The notes under the pieces: model-generated
What the model was told of the DNA's origin: nothing
What the model saw: only the letters and a program-made list of their open reading frames with translations
Database searches by the model: none
DNA from: Alternaria dauci
Taxonomy: Eukaryota; Ascomycota; Dothideomycetes; Pleosporales; Pleosporaceae
Direction of reading: 5' to 3'
Assembly: GCF_042100115.1 (NCBI RefSeq)
Contig: NC_091276.1
Span: 372,001-436,000, forward strand
DNA length: 64,000 nucleotides
In this document: positions 10,068 through 22,245 of the stretch, piece after piece
How positions within the stretch are numbered: position 1 is the first letter of the stretch
Layout of the letters: each line of letters opens with the position of its first letter
Translations under genes and position numbers: made by a program

Positions 10068-12164
10068 GAAGATGCCAAAGCAGATCAGAGCAGAGGCCTA
10101 TGGTTGGAATGATGGAAAAGTAGTAGCGGTGTGTGTGTATGGAATGGAAACATTGTAGCGGTCAAACGTAAACATGCATATGGGTCTTGATGGTCATTCG
10201 TTCCTGCTTCGTTTTTTTCTTTTCTTCCTCGGCATGTTCGTGCCTCCTGCCCCGGCTCAGCAGGCTAGAGGGCGTGTTGGTTGACGTGTTCGCGCTGCCG
10301 CCACGGTGGAGATGGTGTGTGTGTGGGGCGCAGCAACTGTGTCTGTCGGCTTTCTCTGGACCTGTTGTTTGTAAGCATCCTTTATGTTTAGTCAAAGGTG
10401 GAGAAACTGATCGTGTCTCGTCTATCTTTCCCTTGCTCTCTTTCTTCCTTCCTTCTTTGGCAGTGGAGACGTCGTTCTTAGAACCGACCGTATGTACATG
10501 CCCCCGCCCCTCTTTCTCTCTCCCCGCGTGTCGCGCGTAGAAATATTTTGGAAGTGGATACGAGGCGAAGATAAAAGGGTGGATTGATGATGCGAGGCAA
10601 GCGGGTGAAGCGCGGTTGCCTCTGCTCACGATGGACTGGAAGGGTACGTGCAGATCAGACGATGGCAATGGCATGGCATGGCATATGCAGGGTAAGTGGA
10701 GTGAGTGGTAATCTGGAAAATGTTTACACGGTTATGATTACAAAATCCGATAACGACATGTGTACATGTGTGTCTTGTTCGATCTGTTGCAACGATGTAG
10801 AATGTATACATGCATGCATGCATTTCCCGATTCAGAGCCGTGCTACTTCTTCCCGCATGGAGAACAATCTATCGAACGTATCTTTTTTGTAATCGTTGTC
10901 TGCGTCTCTTAGGCCCGGTACTGCAGCGTTCCGCATCTATCACCTTGTGTTCTTTTCTTATTCCGAGAGCCGACCGAACGCAGGTTCACCGCTTGTCTGC
11001 CGGGTGTCTTTTTTTTTCCTTATCTCATGTAAGTGTTCTTGTTGTGGTAAGCTGTGAGTTGCCGGGCGGGTATGCATTGGTGGTTGGTGGAGTCTGCAGG
11101 ACCGTTGTGGTACGAACTGCGGTCCTGGGTTGCGTTAGTGAATGTTTTGCAACTGGTTGACTCGCTGATGTCTTGGATATGTATGGTATAGAAGGTGAGT
11201 CGATGTGCAGATGCAGTGATATTCGGGATGTAGCTAGAGGCGCAGCTGAGACTACCTAGGTAGGGCTTTGGTGATTGGGAAGTGCATGCTTGATGCACGC
11301 ATTACTGAGTCTTCCGTTTCTAACTGATGGTTGCTTGTGAGACATGAAGTTCACCATCCAGGTCATCATCCAGTTGTCATTCACAGCATGTCGTGAGAGC
11401 TGATGACGACATCACCCATTCTGAAAGCACCCAACGTACATCTCTCAATACTTATGTCCAGCCTCGTTTGAACATACAATCACAACTACAAAGGTGTCAC
11501 CACAGCAAACTCGCTTACTCTTGTGCCACTCAGCTCGCAACCACATGTACCGAAACCACGCCATCCAATCTGCGTGCTGTTGCACAAAGTGATTGGTTAC
11601 CACTGCATCCCGTCTTACACACGCCCACGCACTCGCATCTGATCGCATTGCCTCGTGCAACATTTCTGCAACACGTAACAGCTAATTAGTAAACCTCGCT
11701 TCTAAGCCTCATGTACCAACCAGACCACAGCATGGTTCAGTAAACAACAGCAAAGACCAAGACCATGAAGCAGCCACTTTACTTCTCCGCCTCTTCACCA
11801 CCCCCATTGGATATGCGTGTACATTGCATACACCTCGCAGGCCTATAACCTTGGCTTTTCCATTCCAGCCGCAGCTGAGCTGATAGATACCATCGTATCC
11901 AGCGGTGTGCCCACACTGCGTGTTCACCACTCATTCCTCCTCTTCTCTCTTGTCTAGCAAGTCCATGTCAAACTTACTTTACTACACCTGAAAGCCACGT
12001 CGTGCGTCTATCCATAAACAGTCTAGAAACATATTATACCAACTCTGGTTACCATGAAACAAAGTACCGAGAACGGGCATATACAGCCACCACCACCACT
12101 ACGGACCACTACCGACAAACACAGCATATCCGCATGTACAACTGCGCCTTGCTCCACTATCGAA

Positions 12165-12409
12165 GCGGTGTGGAGCGGTGTAGAGAACCTTCTCGTATCT
12201 CAGATAGACTTCTTGCACCTCCACCACCAGGAACGTTTGTAGCGTTCGGTACACTACGTAGATCCCAGGAAACCAACCCTACATGCCCCAACTAACTAAC
12301 TAACCCACTAGACACCTTTTCTAGTTCACAAAATGCTTCTCGCCCTCCATGTATCGCGCGACAAGAACAAGACGGTTTAGGCGTTGTAGGCGGTGTGGAG
12401 CGGTGTAGA
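12165..12409 (+). repeat. Pair of perfect 20-bp direct repeats
   Basis: The 20-mer gcggtgtggagcggtgtaga occurs at 12165-12184 and again at 12390-12409, in the same orientation with 205 bp between. Each unit is itself two copies of GCGGTGT/GAGCGGTGTAG-like words, and more GGTGTAG words follow the second copy. Confidence 0.85.
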
Positions 12410-15400
12410 TGGTGTAGGTAGTTTGGACCCTTTTTTGCCCAGCCCAGCCACTTGGAGAAGCTAGGTCGTGTTGGAACGGCTTTTGTACGTCCGGTGAAGA
12501 TGGATAAGGCACTACACCTTTTTTCTCGCGATGCTGGGTGTGTGCCTTGCACGGCGTCTGCCACGCTTGCTTGCATGCTCGCTCGCTAAGAGTAGAGAGA
12601 CTTTGTGGTACGGCCGGTATCGTATCGTACTTCTGCATGCAAGGAACATGTCCGTACCTAGTGACATCTGCGCCAAGTTGACCGTTACCTCGCCTCGACG
12701 TCAAATCCATGAGACAGACGTAGTGCGCTAGTTCATCGCGAAACAACTTCTCCCTGTGCGGCCACCACCGCCAACACAGATGTGAAAGTGTGCTCGAGGC
12801 CCTAAAAAACACGTTATCTGTTCATTATCAGTCAGCCCAACTCCACTTTCCCAACTAGGCACTCCGTGAACATCTAACCACGCGACACAAAAAAACGCGC
12901 CACGACGAAACACATTCTCAGCCTCACGCAATCAACTCGATACGTCAAACGTCACTAGCGCAAACCTGAATTTTCAGCCTCACATGCGGCTCTGTCTGTC
13001 CCAGGTCCTAGTTTACGCAGCCCGCTCTTCATTTGTCGCAGGGCGTGATTGTTTTAATATGCCCCAAGGACGGAACTAACGCACGAGGTCAGAGCGGGGT
13101 GATGTTCAAACCACACGAGGTTTTAAGGCACCCCGTTTCCTTGCTCGCAAATAAACGGGTTAACATGGAATAATCCTGATGCTGGGTTGTCTCAATCGTG
13201 TGTGTTTTCTTGCTGCCGTTGCGAGGGGAGACCTTACCGCGCGGGTGGGTTAAGGTTACGCTGGGTAATGACTTATTCGCACGGTGTTGTATGTGATGTG
13301 TGTGGGTGCCGCGCCGGCCAGAATAACGTAAAGCATCGGCGTGCAATGCCGCGCCGGTTGGTCGGTCGGTCACAATTCCACACTTAACTCCTGTGTACGT
13401 AAGCAGAGTCGGAAAGAAGACACAGTAGTTGCAACGCTGCACACACGACTCGTGCCGTCCCTCCACCCTAGTTCGCGTGCGTGCGTGCCAGCGCAAAGCA
13501 AGAAAGAGAAAAAAAGAGCGACAAGACATTGGCTGCCTGATTGATTAGTCGTGTTTTTGCGGTTCAGCGGAGTTTCCTCGGTGGTGCTGGTGCTGGTGCT
13601 GGTCTGGGTTGGCGCTGGTGCGAACAGGGCGTGAACTATCCGATCGGCAGCACTAATCTCGTTTGTGTCTCGTTCTTTTTTCCGCTTGCGGAGTGTCAAG
13701 TGTGCCTGGTCTGCGACGCTATGTCTCAAACCTTCAATCGCCCGATTGCGGTACACCGGTATGCATTTCACTTTTTGGTAATTTGGGACATGCGGGCAAA
13801 GCGCGGTACGGTACGAGACTACACATGGGGAAAGCCGTTGGGCATGTACTATGTATGTGCGCGTCGGATGCAGAAGTTTCTGGCTCGGGTACTGAACCAG
13901 AAGCTATGATACATTCCCGGTATATGCATACATACTTTTTGCTTGTTGGAATAGATGGGCGAGTGTTTGCACATCATTTGCATTGGCACTGGTCTGCTTC
14001 TTTTGGACGCAGGAGTAGGCGTGTGTGGCTTGGACATGAGCTGATTCCGTCCAATATTTTACTTTTCCAAAAACCCACGCGAACAGACGATACGTGGCTT
14101 GACGCATTGTCTGAATTCAGCTGCTCGCCGGATCATGACATGGGGGGACTTCTCATCTGTGCTTTGGCAGGCAGATTGGGCGTTCGTGACGCTGACGAGA
14201 ATGACGGTATGACCACATGGCAACACAAAGAGCCAGGCATCTCGAGCGAACGGGGGGAACTCCGATCGGCCAAATGTTCATCTGTCCGAAATTAGATGCA
14301 CGGCGGCGGGTGGGAGCGGCCTGTGTGTGCGAAAGAACATTCTTGAGACGTTCTTTTCCCACCCCCTTCCCAGCCCGCGCGGCTAGCTTGCTTCAAGTGT
14401 TGCAGCCCCCCCATGTTGCATGACCATCAATCGAGGAGCCACGGCCGCCGCCAAACGCGTGGGCAGCAAGAAGTCAAGGAACGCCATGGTGCCATTCTCG
14501 CGCCTCTCTAGTCCATGGAACAGGCCTGATGCAACAAGTGGAGTGTGCGTGGCCCACACACATGTCACGGAACGGGGTTTTTTCTTTCTCGAATTGCGAT
14601 GCTCGCCCTTGTCCCGTGTTTTGGCCCAAGGCAGCGATCCCGGGCGTTCAGAAAACAGCATGCATGGTGGATGTAATCATACGATAACAAACGTAGAACC
14701 ATCAGGTCATATTACTCGTACCATGACAAGCTGTCAACAAGGTTGGCGCGGGTAGGGTTGACGGGAGGCAGTACCTAGTCTGCACTGAAGGTAAAAAAAA
14801 AAAAAGGAGGGGTGGCTGGGTGGTCATAATGATGGTGGTGGTGGTCAAAGGCCCTGGGAGTGGATCTGTGTGTCAAGTGAAGGGGTGTCGTCATGTGCAA
14901 TATGCATCCGTTCCAATGTGTGTGGTGTGTGTGTTAGCCCATGATTCGCGTTTGGCGAACAGGTGGGAGATTTGGGATTGGGCGATTTTCCCCTTGTCCG
15001 CTTCGGGAAGGCTTCTCGAAGGGAGGAGATCGCCGGCGGAGGAGTGACAATACTGTTCATGCATAATCTCTTGTTCTCTTTGTTGCGTTCGCTCTTTATG
15101 CCGCACATACATGACTTGCGCCGAGGGGCGGCTCGGCCATTTGACAATAGTTCACACATGCGTTCCGATCATGCGAACACCTATTGCGTTACACGGCCGG
15201 CCCCCGGAAAAAGTAACGTAAGAGCCGTCGGTCACATGGTCGCCGACTCTTGGGTGGTTTCCACTTTGCAATTGCCGTTCCGTTCGTGTCATGTTGCGTT
15301 GCATGTTCAGTTCGTCTCCAGCTGCCAGGATGCGCTGCATTGATTGCGTCCGGCATTTGCGCGGCGCTGTCTTGCTGCCGACGAATGTCATGCAGATAGA

Positions 15401-17270
15401 TGAATCAATGTGCCTAAACGCAGTGTCATGACATATCCTGGTGTGGGTGTGCGGCATGCCCACCTGCCGTTCGTTGGCGCAAGGGGAATTGTCATGGGCG
15501 CAGAGTTTGGGTTAGTCTGGATCGACCTTCTAGAAGAATTATGGAAGGTTACTGCGAGGCCGCACTGGGCAGGCTGGGTGAAGAGAAAGGCCGGGCGCCC
15601 TGCCTTGGGCGGGTTGGCCTAGGCTGTTTCAAAGCGGTTCGTGAGGGCCGCGGGACGTGCACATGCCACATGACATGGTCCATCTCAGCCTTGTGCTCCG
15701 AGAGGGGCGGGAGCGGAGAGAGAGAGAGCGCGCGCGCCCACACACGCAGCAAAGTTTGAGCTTAATGCCTAAAAAGTCACAGGCCGATTAAGTTTCTTGG
15801 AAATGCAGAGTAAGCGCGCGAAGATGGGTTGGCAATGGCGGCAATCATGGCATTTGACTGTGCTACTAATCGATAAGCCCTACGGCGCCCCACGCACCCA
15901 CGCCGCCCAATCACTGCCCTCTGTTGCTTTTTGCGGGGCTGAACACCCTCATCTCTGCACAACAGAACCGATGACACGACACTCAGCAGCCCAAGAAAAA
16001 AGCCCCTAAAATAGTTTGCAGGCTACTCAACGCACACCATATGCAAGGACAGCGAACCGTTCCAAGAACAAGTTCATGCACGCAGCAGCACACTCATTGC
16101 CCTTTGTCACGCCCAATTGGCACACGGCGCACAAGTGAGGCTACGAGGCTTAGCCTAGTTCGCGTTTGAACTACGCAGCAGTCCTGATGAACAACGCAGA
16201 CCCTACACACCCTCTTTTCCACACACATTGCGCCCACACACACCACCCTCGAGGCGAAAGAAAAATTTCCGATTGCAGACAGAGCTAAGCTTCGCGAACA
16301 CAACCCTGAAAGCGGTGACAGCGCAGCGCTCCGCGCACCATGAGTCGGCCACGTAGGTACCTGTTTGACCGACCTTTTGATGAAACATGACAAACTGTGG
16401 CCCACGGGTGCTACGTCATCACATGATGATCCGGGGTAGACAAACGTTGTTTTCCGGGCGGTGGGAATACAGCTGTTCACCGCCACGCCACTCGCACACA
16501 CACATACCCAACCGTTTACAGGGTGATGCTGGAAGGGTAGGTAGGTAGCTTGTAAAGTTTTGGATACTGCGAAACCAAGGTAATGAGAGAGGCGAATCTT
16601 GTCTTTCTTCCCCCCGCCGGAGATGAACGGAACGGTTTGGTGGGATGTTGTGTATTATTTCACTGCGAGGACGTGTGTTGGCCATGGCCAGCCATGCTGG
16701 CTTGCAGGGCCCAGGTGGCACAAGTTTGCAGCGATGCCGAAGAAAAAAAAAGTCTTTCTGAACTGATGGTTGGGTTCATTATACTCGAGACCATGAATCT
16801 AGCTAGTTGGTCCCGTCACGTAAACGTTTAATGAGAACTCGAGAGAAAATATCGGTGTAAAAAATGGTATCCTCGCCACGCTATGCCCGCCGAGTTGCTT
16901 GTTGTTGAGATGAGTAGATGAGAAAATGCCCAAACGCTATGTTGATAAAATGCACAATCGTGAACCAACCATCCACACCAAAAACAGTGGCTTGTGACAA
17001 GAACGGCTGAAAGAACAAAACAATGACAATGCGAGTCTAGACAGAGAAACCAAACCAAACAAACGCTATGATGTTCTGCCATGCGGAAAGAAGGAACGCA
17101 AAACCAAGAAAAAAAAAAAGACCCATGAATGCTTGCCGAAGAGATGATATCAATGCGAGAAATGGTAACAACCCAACCAACCCACGCTAAATGCCACAGA
17201 GTCGTGCGGATGTGTGTCCCCTCCCCCTTTGTTGTTCATCTTCATCCGTGCTCTCTCTCCCGCAAAATCT

Positions 17271-17348
17271 AAGCGTTCGTGGTATACCCAGACTCCTAAA
17301 CTCTCTCTCCCTCTTTGTGCGCCGAAACCCAGGGTATACCCACGCTTT
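17271..17348. repeat. Imperfect inverted repeat in the 3' region of the Myb-like gene
   Basis: The left arm (AAGCG..TGGTATACCC) and the right arm (GGGTATACCCACGCTT) pair over about 15 bp with a 4-base bulge. The CT-rich loop is about 35 bp. It lies 135-215 bp past the stop codon of the minus-strand gene at 17484, so it may be in that gene's 3' UTR. The core GGTATACC is itself palindromic. Confidence 0.5.
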
Positions 17349-17483
17349 CATTACGGTTCCTGCCCGAATGTTGTTATGTATATGCATCGCATCCCTAAAC
17401 AAATGTCTATAACCTCCATCTACTAAACAAAAGTAATGAAAATCGTTGCGTGTTGAAAATCAATGCGACGGGCGTAAAATCTT

Positions 17484-18892
17484 TTATGCAATTGCCGATG
17501 CCGGTCGCTCGTAAGGCGTGGACGGTTGGGGTGGGGAGGGCACAGTGGCTGATCGCTCGGTTTCCTCTTGCTCGCGCTTCATGCTCTTGATGCTTCCTGT
17601 TGCGCTCCGTTGTGACATCCGGTCAGGACTCCGCACGCCCTGACTCCGTGCCTCGTGTTCCAGTCGTGATGGGCCTGCTGCAGCTGCCTCTTCTTCCCGC
17701 CTCCGCTGGTGGTAGGCCTCAATGTAGCTGGGCCCTTCCAACTCTCGCTTGATGATCGACTGCATGCCTGGTACAGGTGCCGTCCTGGCCCCGCTGATCA
17801 GGTCCTCCTCTGACTGTGGCTGGATCTGGGGAAGAGGCTGGCCTAGCTGAGGGGGAACACTCGACCGAGACCGAGGGTCTGCGCGTCTGCGACTGAAGGA
17901 GCTGTTCCTCCTCCTCCGTCCGCCTGCACTCGAGCCACTGTCGGTCCGCTGGTGGCCGTAGTGCATCGGTGGTCCTTGAGGCATTGGCGGAGGCACCTGG
18001 TGCAGCTGCGGCGGCATCGGCGGCGGTTGCGGCATCAACTGAGGAGCGTTGGCAGGTGTGAAGCCATGCGGGGCGGAAGCAGGTACAACGGGCACTTGCG
18101 ATGGCGAGCTCATGCCTGTACCGGTTGCAGATGGGTGGAGCTGAAACACCGGCGCGTTCGCACGCGCGCTCATCTCCTGCTCTCCCAGCTGCCAGTGCAT
18201 CGACTCGGCGGACCGCCAGGGAATGCCCATCTCTGTAGCGACCTTTTGCCACATTTGGTCCTTGAATCTAACACAAGAGTCAGTATTGGTTTTTGGGCAG
18301 GTGTTGCGCAGAAACGCGTCGCATGCGAGTGCGAGCATGTGTTGGGGTGCATCTGAAACCAAAGATGTGGGCTCAAAACGAAGGAATGGATGACCAAAAT
18401 GAAGCAGTCTGGGCTTCCCGAGTTGTCGAGTGGTACATACCGAGCGTAGAGTCTTGCAAGTTTGTTTTTCTTCTCTTCGTCCCAAATGGCCCGCTTCTCG
18501 AGGTAGTTCTGATACCGTAGTCGGCAGGAGATGGAGCTTCTTCCCGGTAGTCGTTTCGCAATGTCGTCCCACTTCATTCCTTGACCCCGCAGCTCAATCG
18601 TCAGGTTGTCCTCCTCTGGCGTCCATTTCGACTGTTTCTTGGCTGGGCTTTCGTCGGGTAGCGGAGTCTGAGAAGCTTGTCTTTTTAGTGTTGAAGGGGG
18701 AGAGTGGTTAGTATTCTGTGCGTGTCGAGGCGGTGAAGGTCCATGCGGGCCGGAGTAGAGAGGGCGGAAATGTGGGAGCGGGGCAGGTTCAGCATGTCGG
18801 TGAAGCTCTGAGATGGCAGGTAGAACAGGTCCTCCTAGCATTGGCCCGGGTACTTGGGGTGCTGATGTCGGTGCCTGGGTGTAAGCAGACAT
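17484..18892 (-). CDS. Myb/SANT-repeat DNA-binding protein (5' end uncertain)
   Basis: Probable transcription factor. Exons 18892-18441 and 18267-17484 give 411 aa from the first in-frame ATG. The 173 bp intron has a GTATGT donor and a TTAG acceptor. Near residues 86-185 lie two SANT/Myb-like helical repeats. The first is SKWTPEEDNLTIELR..WDDIAKRLPGRS..CRLRYQNYL; the second is WDEEKKNKLARLYARFKDQMWQKVATEM. A Pro/Met/Gln-rich region follows, then a basic patch (GGRRRRNSSFSRRR, then a second RRR) and a charged C-terminus with two Lys/Arg-Glu motifs. The frame stays open upstream of the chosen ATG with Ser/Pro/Tyr-rich, coding-like text back to about 19080. The true start is probably in one or more exons between 19000 and 19560 that I could not resolve. 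No target or pathway can be named. Confidence 0.75.
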
Positions 18893-20212
18893 TGGTGCAT
18901 AGTGCGGGGGTCCTGGGTATGTAGGTGGTCCAGAAGCGTAGGCAGGCGACGCTCTTTGCGAGGGGGACTGTGTGTATGCTGAAGGCGCAGTTGTGTATCC
19001 TCTGGTCGCTCCTGTAGAGTGAGATGCATTTGATATGGAGCTCTTCTTGCTCGCAGGTGACTCTGAGCCCCGAGCACGAGGCTCGAGGAGGAGGTTGATA
19101 TCCAGGATGAAGGTGGAAGGGACTAGCTTATTGCCAGCCCATGTATTGATGAAAAGTTCCCGAGTAACCAGAGTCCTCCGAAAGCTGAACTTGTTGAAGT
19201 TGGGTCAGATGAGTCAGTAGTGGGCGACGTGGGGATAGGCGGCTGTAAAGTAACAAGTCGAGCAGATAGATGGCTATCTGCAGGTTAAACGTCTACCGGT
19301 CAGGTTGGGCGTTATGTCGTAAGGTTGATGTCCAAGGTAGCCTGGTAGATGATGACAGGTACCAGAGTAAACGGTACGGTGATCAGCCCGGGCGTGGCGT
19401 TGGGCAGAGGCAAGGCAGAAAGTGGTGGTGCGTCGAGGTACCGTGGCTGTTGATGCGCAGATGAAGTTGGTAAACAACAACAAGGGGGCGGTGCGTGAAT
19501 ATGGGTAGCTGTGTAGGAGGTGGGAACAGGAGAGGACAGCGGTAGGATGATGAGGTTAGGATAGACTAAATGTGCCGACGATGACCCAAGTAGCCAGTTG
19601 GGAAGTACTTTGGATGATTGACGCTGTAAGTAGTCGATCGACTCGAGCTATTTGGGTTATGGGCCGGGGCTTTTGGAGCAGGGGGTGAAACAGGCCAACC
19701 ACTCGGTCTGATGAATGACGGGCGTGCTTAGCCACTGACTTTTCAGGTCGAGAAGGTAAGAAGAGTAGCGTAGGGGAGCAGTGGATACGGTCTGGTAGGA
19801 GCAAAGTAGGGTCTGAGAGGGACGTGGAACATGGATGGGTGAATAGAGAGAGTTAGCGTGCGACGGTAATACTAATACCAGGCATCCCTTGAAGCCCTGC
19901 TGGCGCCGCCTCATGGTCCGCGGTAGGGATCCGGGGGCTTGGGATCAGGATGTACCCTTTGCGTTTCTGACTTGACACCACTACTTTCGCGCTTAACGCT
20001 TTCTCGACTCGTGCTGGCGGCGCGCCACATTAACGACCCACAGATCACAGCAGTACCACGGCTGGTCCGATCTAAGGAAGCATGTCTGCCGGAGATTTTA
20101 GCGAGACCAAAAAGAAAAGGACAGGCCAAATTGCAAGGCGTTAGCTTGACACAAAAAGCACCACACCCGTTCTTGCGTGGTGAGGGTACCGCGATGACGT
20201 GTCTTGCACTTG

Positions 20213-20256
20213 AGTAGTAGGTAGTAGTAGCAGTAGTAGCAGTAGTAGTAGTAGTT
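20213..20256 (+). repeat. (AGT)n trinucleotide microsatellite
   Basis: Imperfect run of AGT with GTA and CAG interruptions, about 44 bp, in non-coding DNA. Confidence 0.9.
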
Positions 20257-21048
20257 TGAGTATGTATGAGTCTTAGCAACCTGCTCACCCTCGCAGAACG
20301 TGGGAGAAGACTCCGACGCATTGCGTTGATATTGGCTTTGCCGGCGTCGTGTGCTGGGCCTCATTTGCTGCCCTCGTTTCCGTCAGGCCTCAATGCGCCG
20401 CCCAAAGACGGGGCTGCGCGGCTTTTGCAGGCAGGGCCGCCGCGTTCACGATCGTCGACAGGAAAGCGGCTGGAGCGTGTTTCTGTCACTTTGAGGCAGC
20501 GAATCAAGGATAGAATTAAGCGGTGAACAGTCTCAGGGATTCGCTGAGGGTTCGGAAGAGCACAAGCGCGATGATGTGGAAGATCTGCAGCATGCTCGCC
20601 CTGCTCCGGCTATTTTGACGCCAGCAGCGTCGCTACCGAAGCCTTGCGAACGGCTGACTGACTTCATTAAGGCGGTGCGCAGGTGGTGATGTGTTCACGC
20701 CAACGTCTTGACAACGTCGAGCACATGCTCCACAAGTGCAATTCCTGCGTTCATGGCTCCGGTCAAGTCGAGTACCCCACTGTGGGCGGCGATCTAAGCA
20801 AGAGAGTCGACGCATGCCCAAGAGGAGCGGTGAACTGCCGGCGGCCGTGGGCGTGACGTTCTAGCTTTGCCGCCTAACTGTTCGTAGTGTCCAAGGCGGA
20901 CCATTACACGATGCTGGCTCGCTGGTGTTTATGCGACTGATGATGATGGGGGGGGCGCTCCGTGGTAGCGTCGGCCTCATCCGCAACGAGACGTATTTTT
21001 GTGCGCCCTCGCCCACGTGAGACGCGGCGCTGTAGCGCAGTGCGGCGG

Positions 21049-21095
21049 TGCTGCTGCGTATGCTGCTACTGCTACTACTACTGCTGCTGCTGCTG
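21049..21095 (+). repeat. (CTG/CTA)n trinucleotide microsatellite
   Basis: Mixed CTG/CTA/TGC tract of about 47 bp. A shorter pure CTG tract lies at 21546-21564. Confidence 0.9.
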
Positions 21096-22245
21096 TGTTG
21101 TCTCGTGTTGGAGAGCCACGTTGTTGAAGCTACGAGGAGGCGCCGCAGTGCCATGTCACGTTGCTGCGGGCGTCGCGTTGTGCGCCATGGGCGGCAGCAC
21201 GCTCGCGGGTGCCGGATTGCATCACGGGACTGGGATTCACGATGATGCGCATTAGGCGGTGAGAAGAGGCCGAACTGGACGGATGTTTTGGATAAGGTTG
21301 GATATAGCAGGGCCCTTGGGCCAGTGGGAGCCGAGATGCAGGTGCATTAGCCATGAACCATCCCCGTGCGTTGTCCAGCGCTAGGGCACAAGGCCTTTTG
21401 TCGGCGGCGCATGGCGTGGTTGAGTGATTGAAGGATTAAAGGACTCCCCACAGACGTCTTCGCAATCCGCCTACGCCGATGACATGCGAACTGGACTTTC
21501 CACCATCCTGGTACATGTGCCCTGCCGCTGTGGTTGGACGACGGCGGCTGCTGCTGCTGCTGCTTGCAGGTGCCACAGCCTGCGACGTCTCTGCGCCTAC
21601 ACAAATCTGCAAAGGCGCAGCACTCTATATTTAAAGACGATGTGCATTGCATATACAAGAGCGGTGAAGGCTGGCGACTGTTGGAGGAAAATTCAGACTG
21701 GAGCAAATGTCCATGTCTTGTTGACGCTGGTGTGCAGTGCAAGCGCCGCGAACAGTGCCCGGAAACATGTCATTAATCATCACCCTGTCTTGGCTGAAGA
21801 TCGGATGGTTTCGCATCGTTCGGACAGAGCACGTCGACGCGCATGTCACTGGCAGGCCTCACCTCGACGGAGATCATGCTGCGTCAACCGCCCACGCGTG
21901 AACGATGCCAGCGCACGGCGTGGGGTCTTGTATCTCGACTTTGCACGCAACTGCGTGATGTAAGTGAGCGCGTGGGGTCGGCGTGGGTGGTGGGCGTTCA
22001 CTGCGTTCAGGACGAGTTCTGAGACATTCACTGTGGTTGAAAACCATGGCCTTGGCATCGCTTAGGCTACTCGATACAGCCATGCTCCAGTCCTTTTCCT
22101 CGGCCCTACACCACTCGTAACCCTATCCCGCATACAGGACGGGTCACCTGTCCAACGGTACACCAGCAACACCAACAACATCGCAGACGACATTAATTCT
22201 CCTACATTACCCCTCTAGCCTCGCAGACTACCTCGGCTCGTCGAC

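Larger units (their letters stand above)
10068..17483. other. 7.4 kb gene-poor region between two converging genes
   Basis: The CENP-C gene ends at 10067 on the plus strand and the Myb-like gene ends at 17484 on the minus strand, so both flanks are 3' ends. I found no protein-like open frame, tRNA, 5S rRNA or spliceosomal RNA signature inside. It holds many short simple-sequence tracts: GGCAT repeats near 10668, ATGC repeats near 10800, A13 near 14793, GA/GC runs near 15715 and A12 near 17108. It also holds a perfect 20-bp direct repeat (12165 and 12390) and an imperfect inverted repeat at 17271-17348. A non-coding transcript or an unrecognised gene is possible. Confidence 0.6.
18893..22245. 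other. Upstream regions of the divergent Myb-like and TBCB genes
   Basis: The two flanking genes are divergent, so this 3.3 kb holds both promoters. The left part (to about 19560) probably also contains 5' exons of the Myb-like gene: coding-like Ser/Pro-rich frames with candidate acceptors near 19244 and 19509. Three trinucleotide tracts occur (20213-20256, 21049-21095 and 21546-21564). No other gene is supported. Confidence 0.5.

Noticed and set aside
12291..12312. CTAACTAACTAACCC looking like a telomere or telomerase-RNA template
   Set aside because: It is not the TTAGGG/CCCTAA repeat and has no surrounding repeat array. A single TTAGGGTTA word at 37456 lies in AA9 coding DNA.
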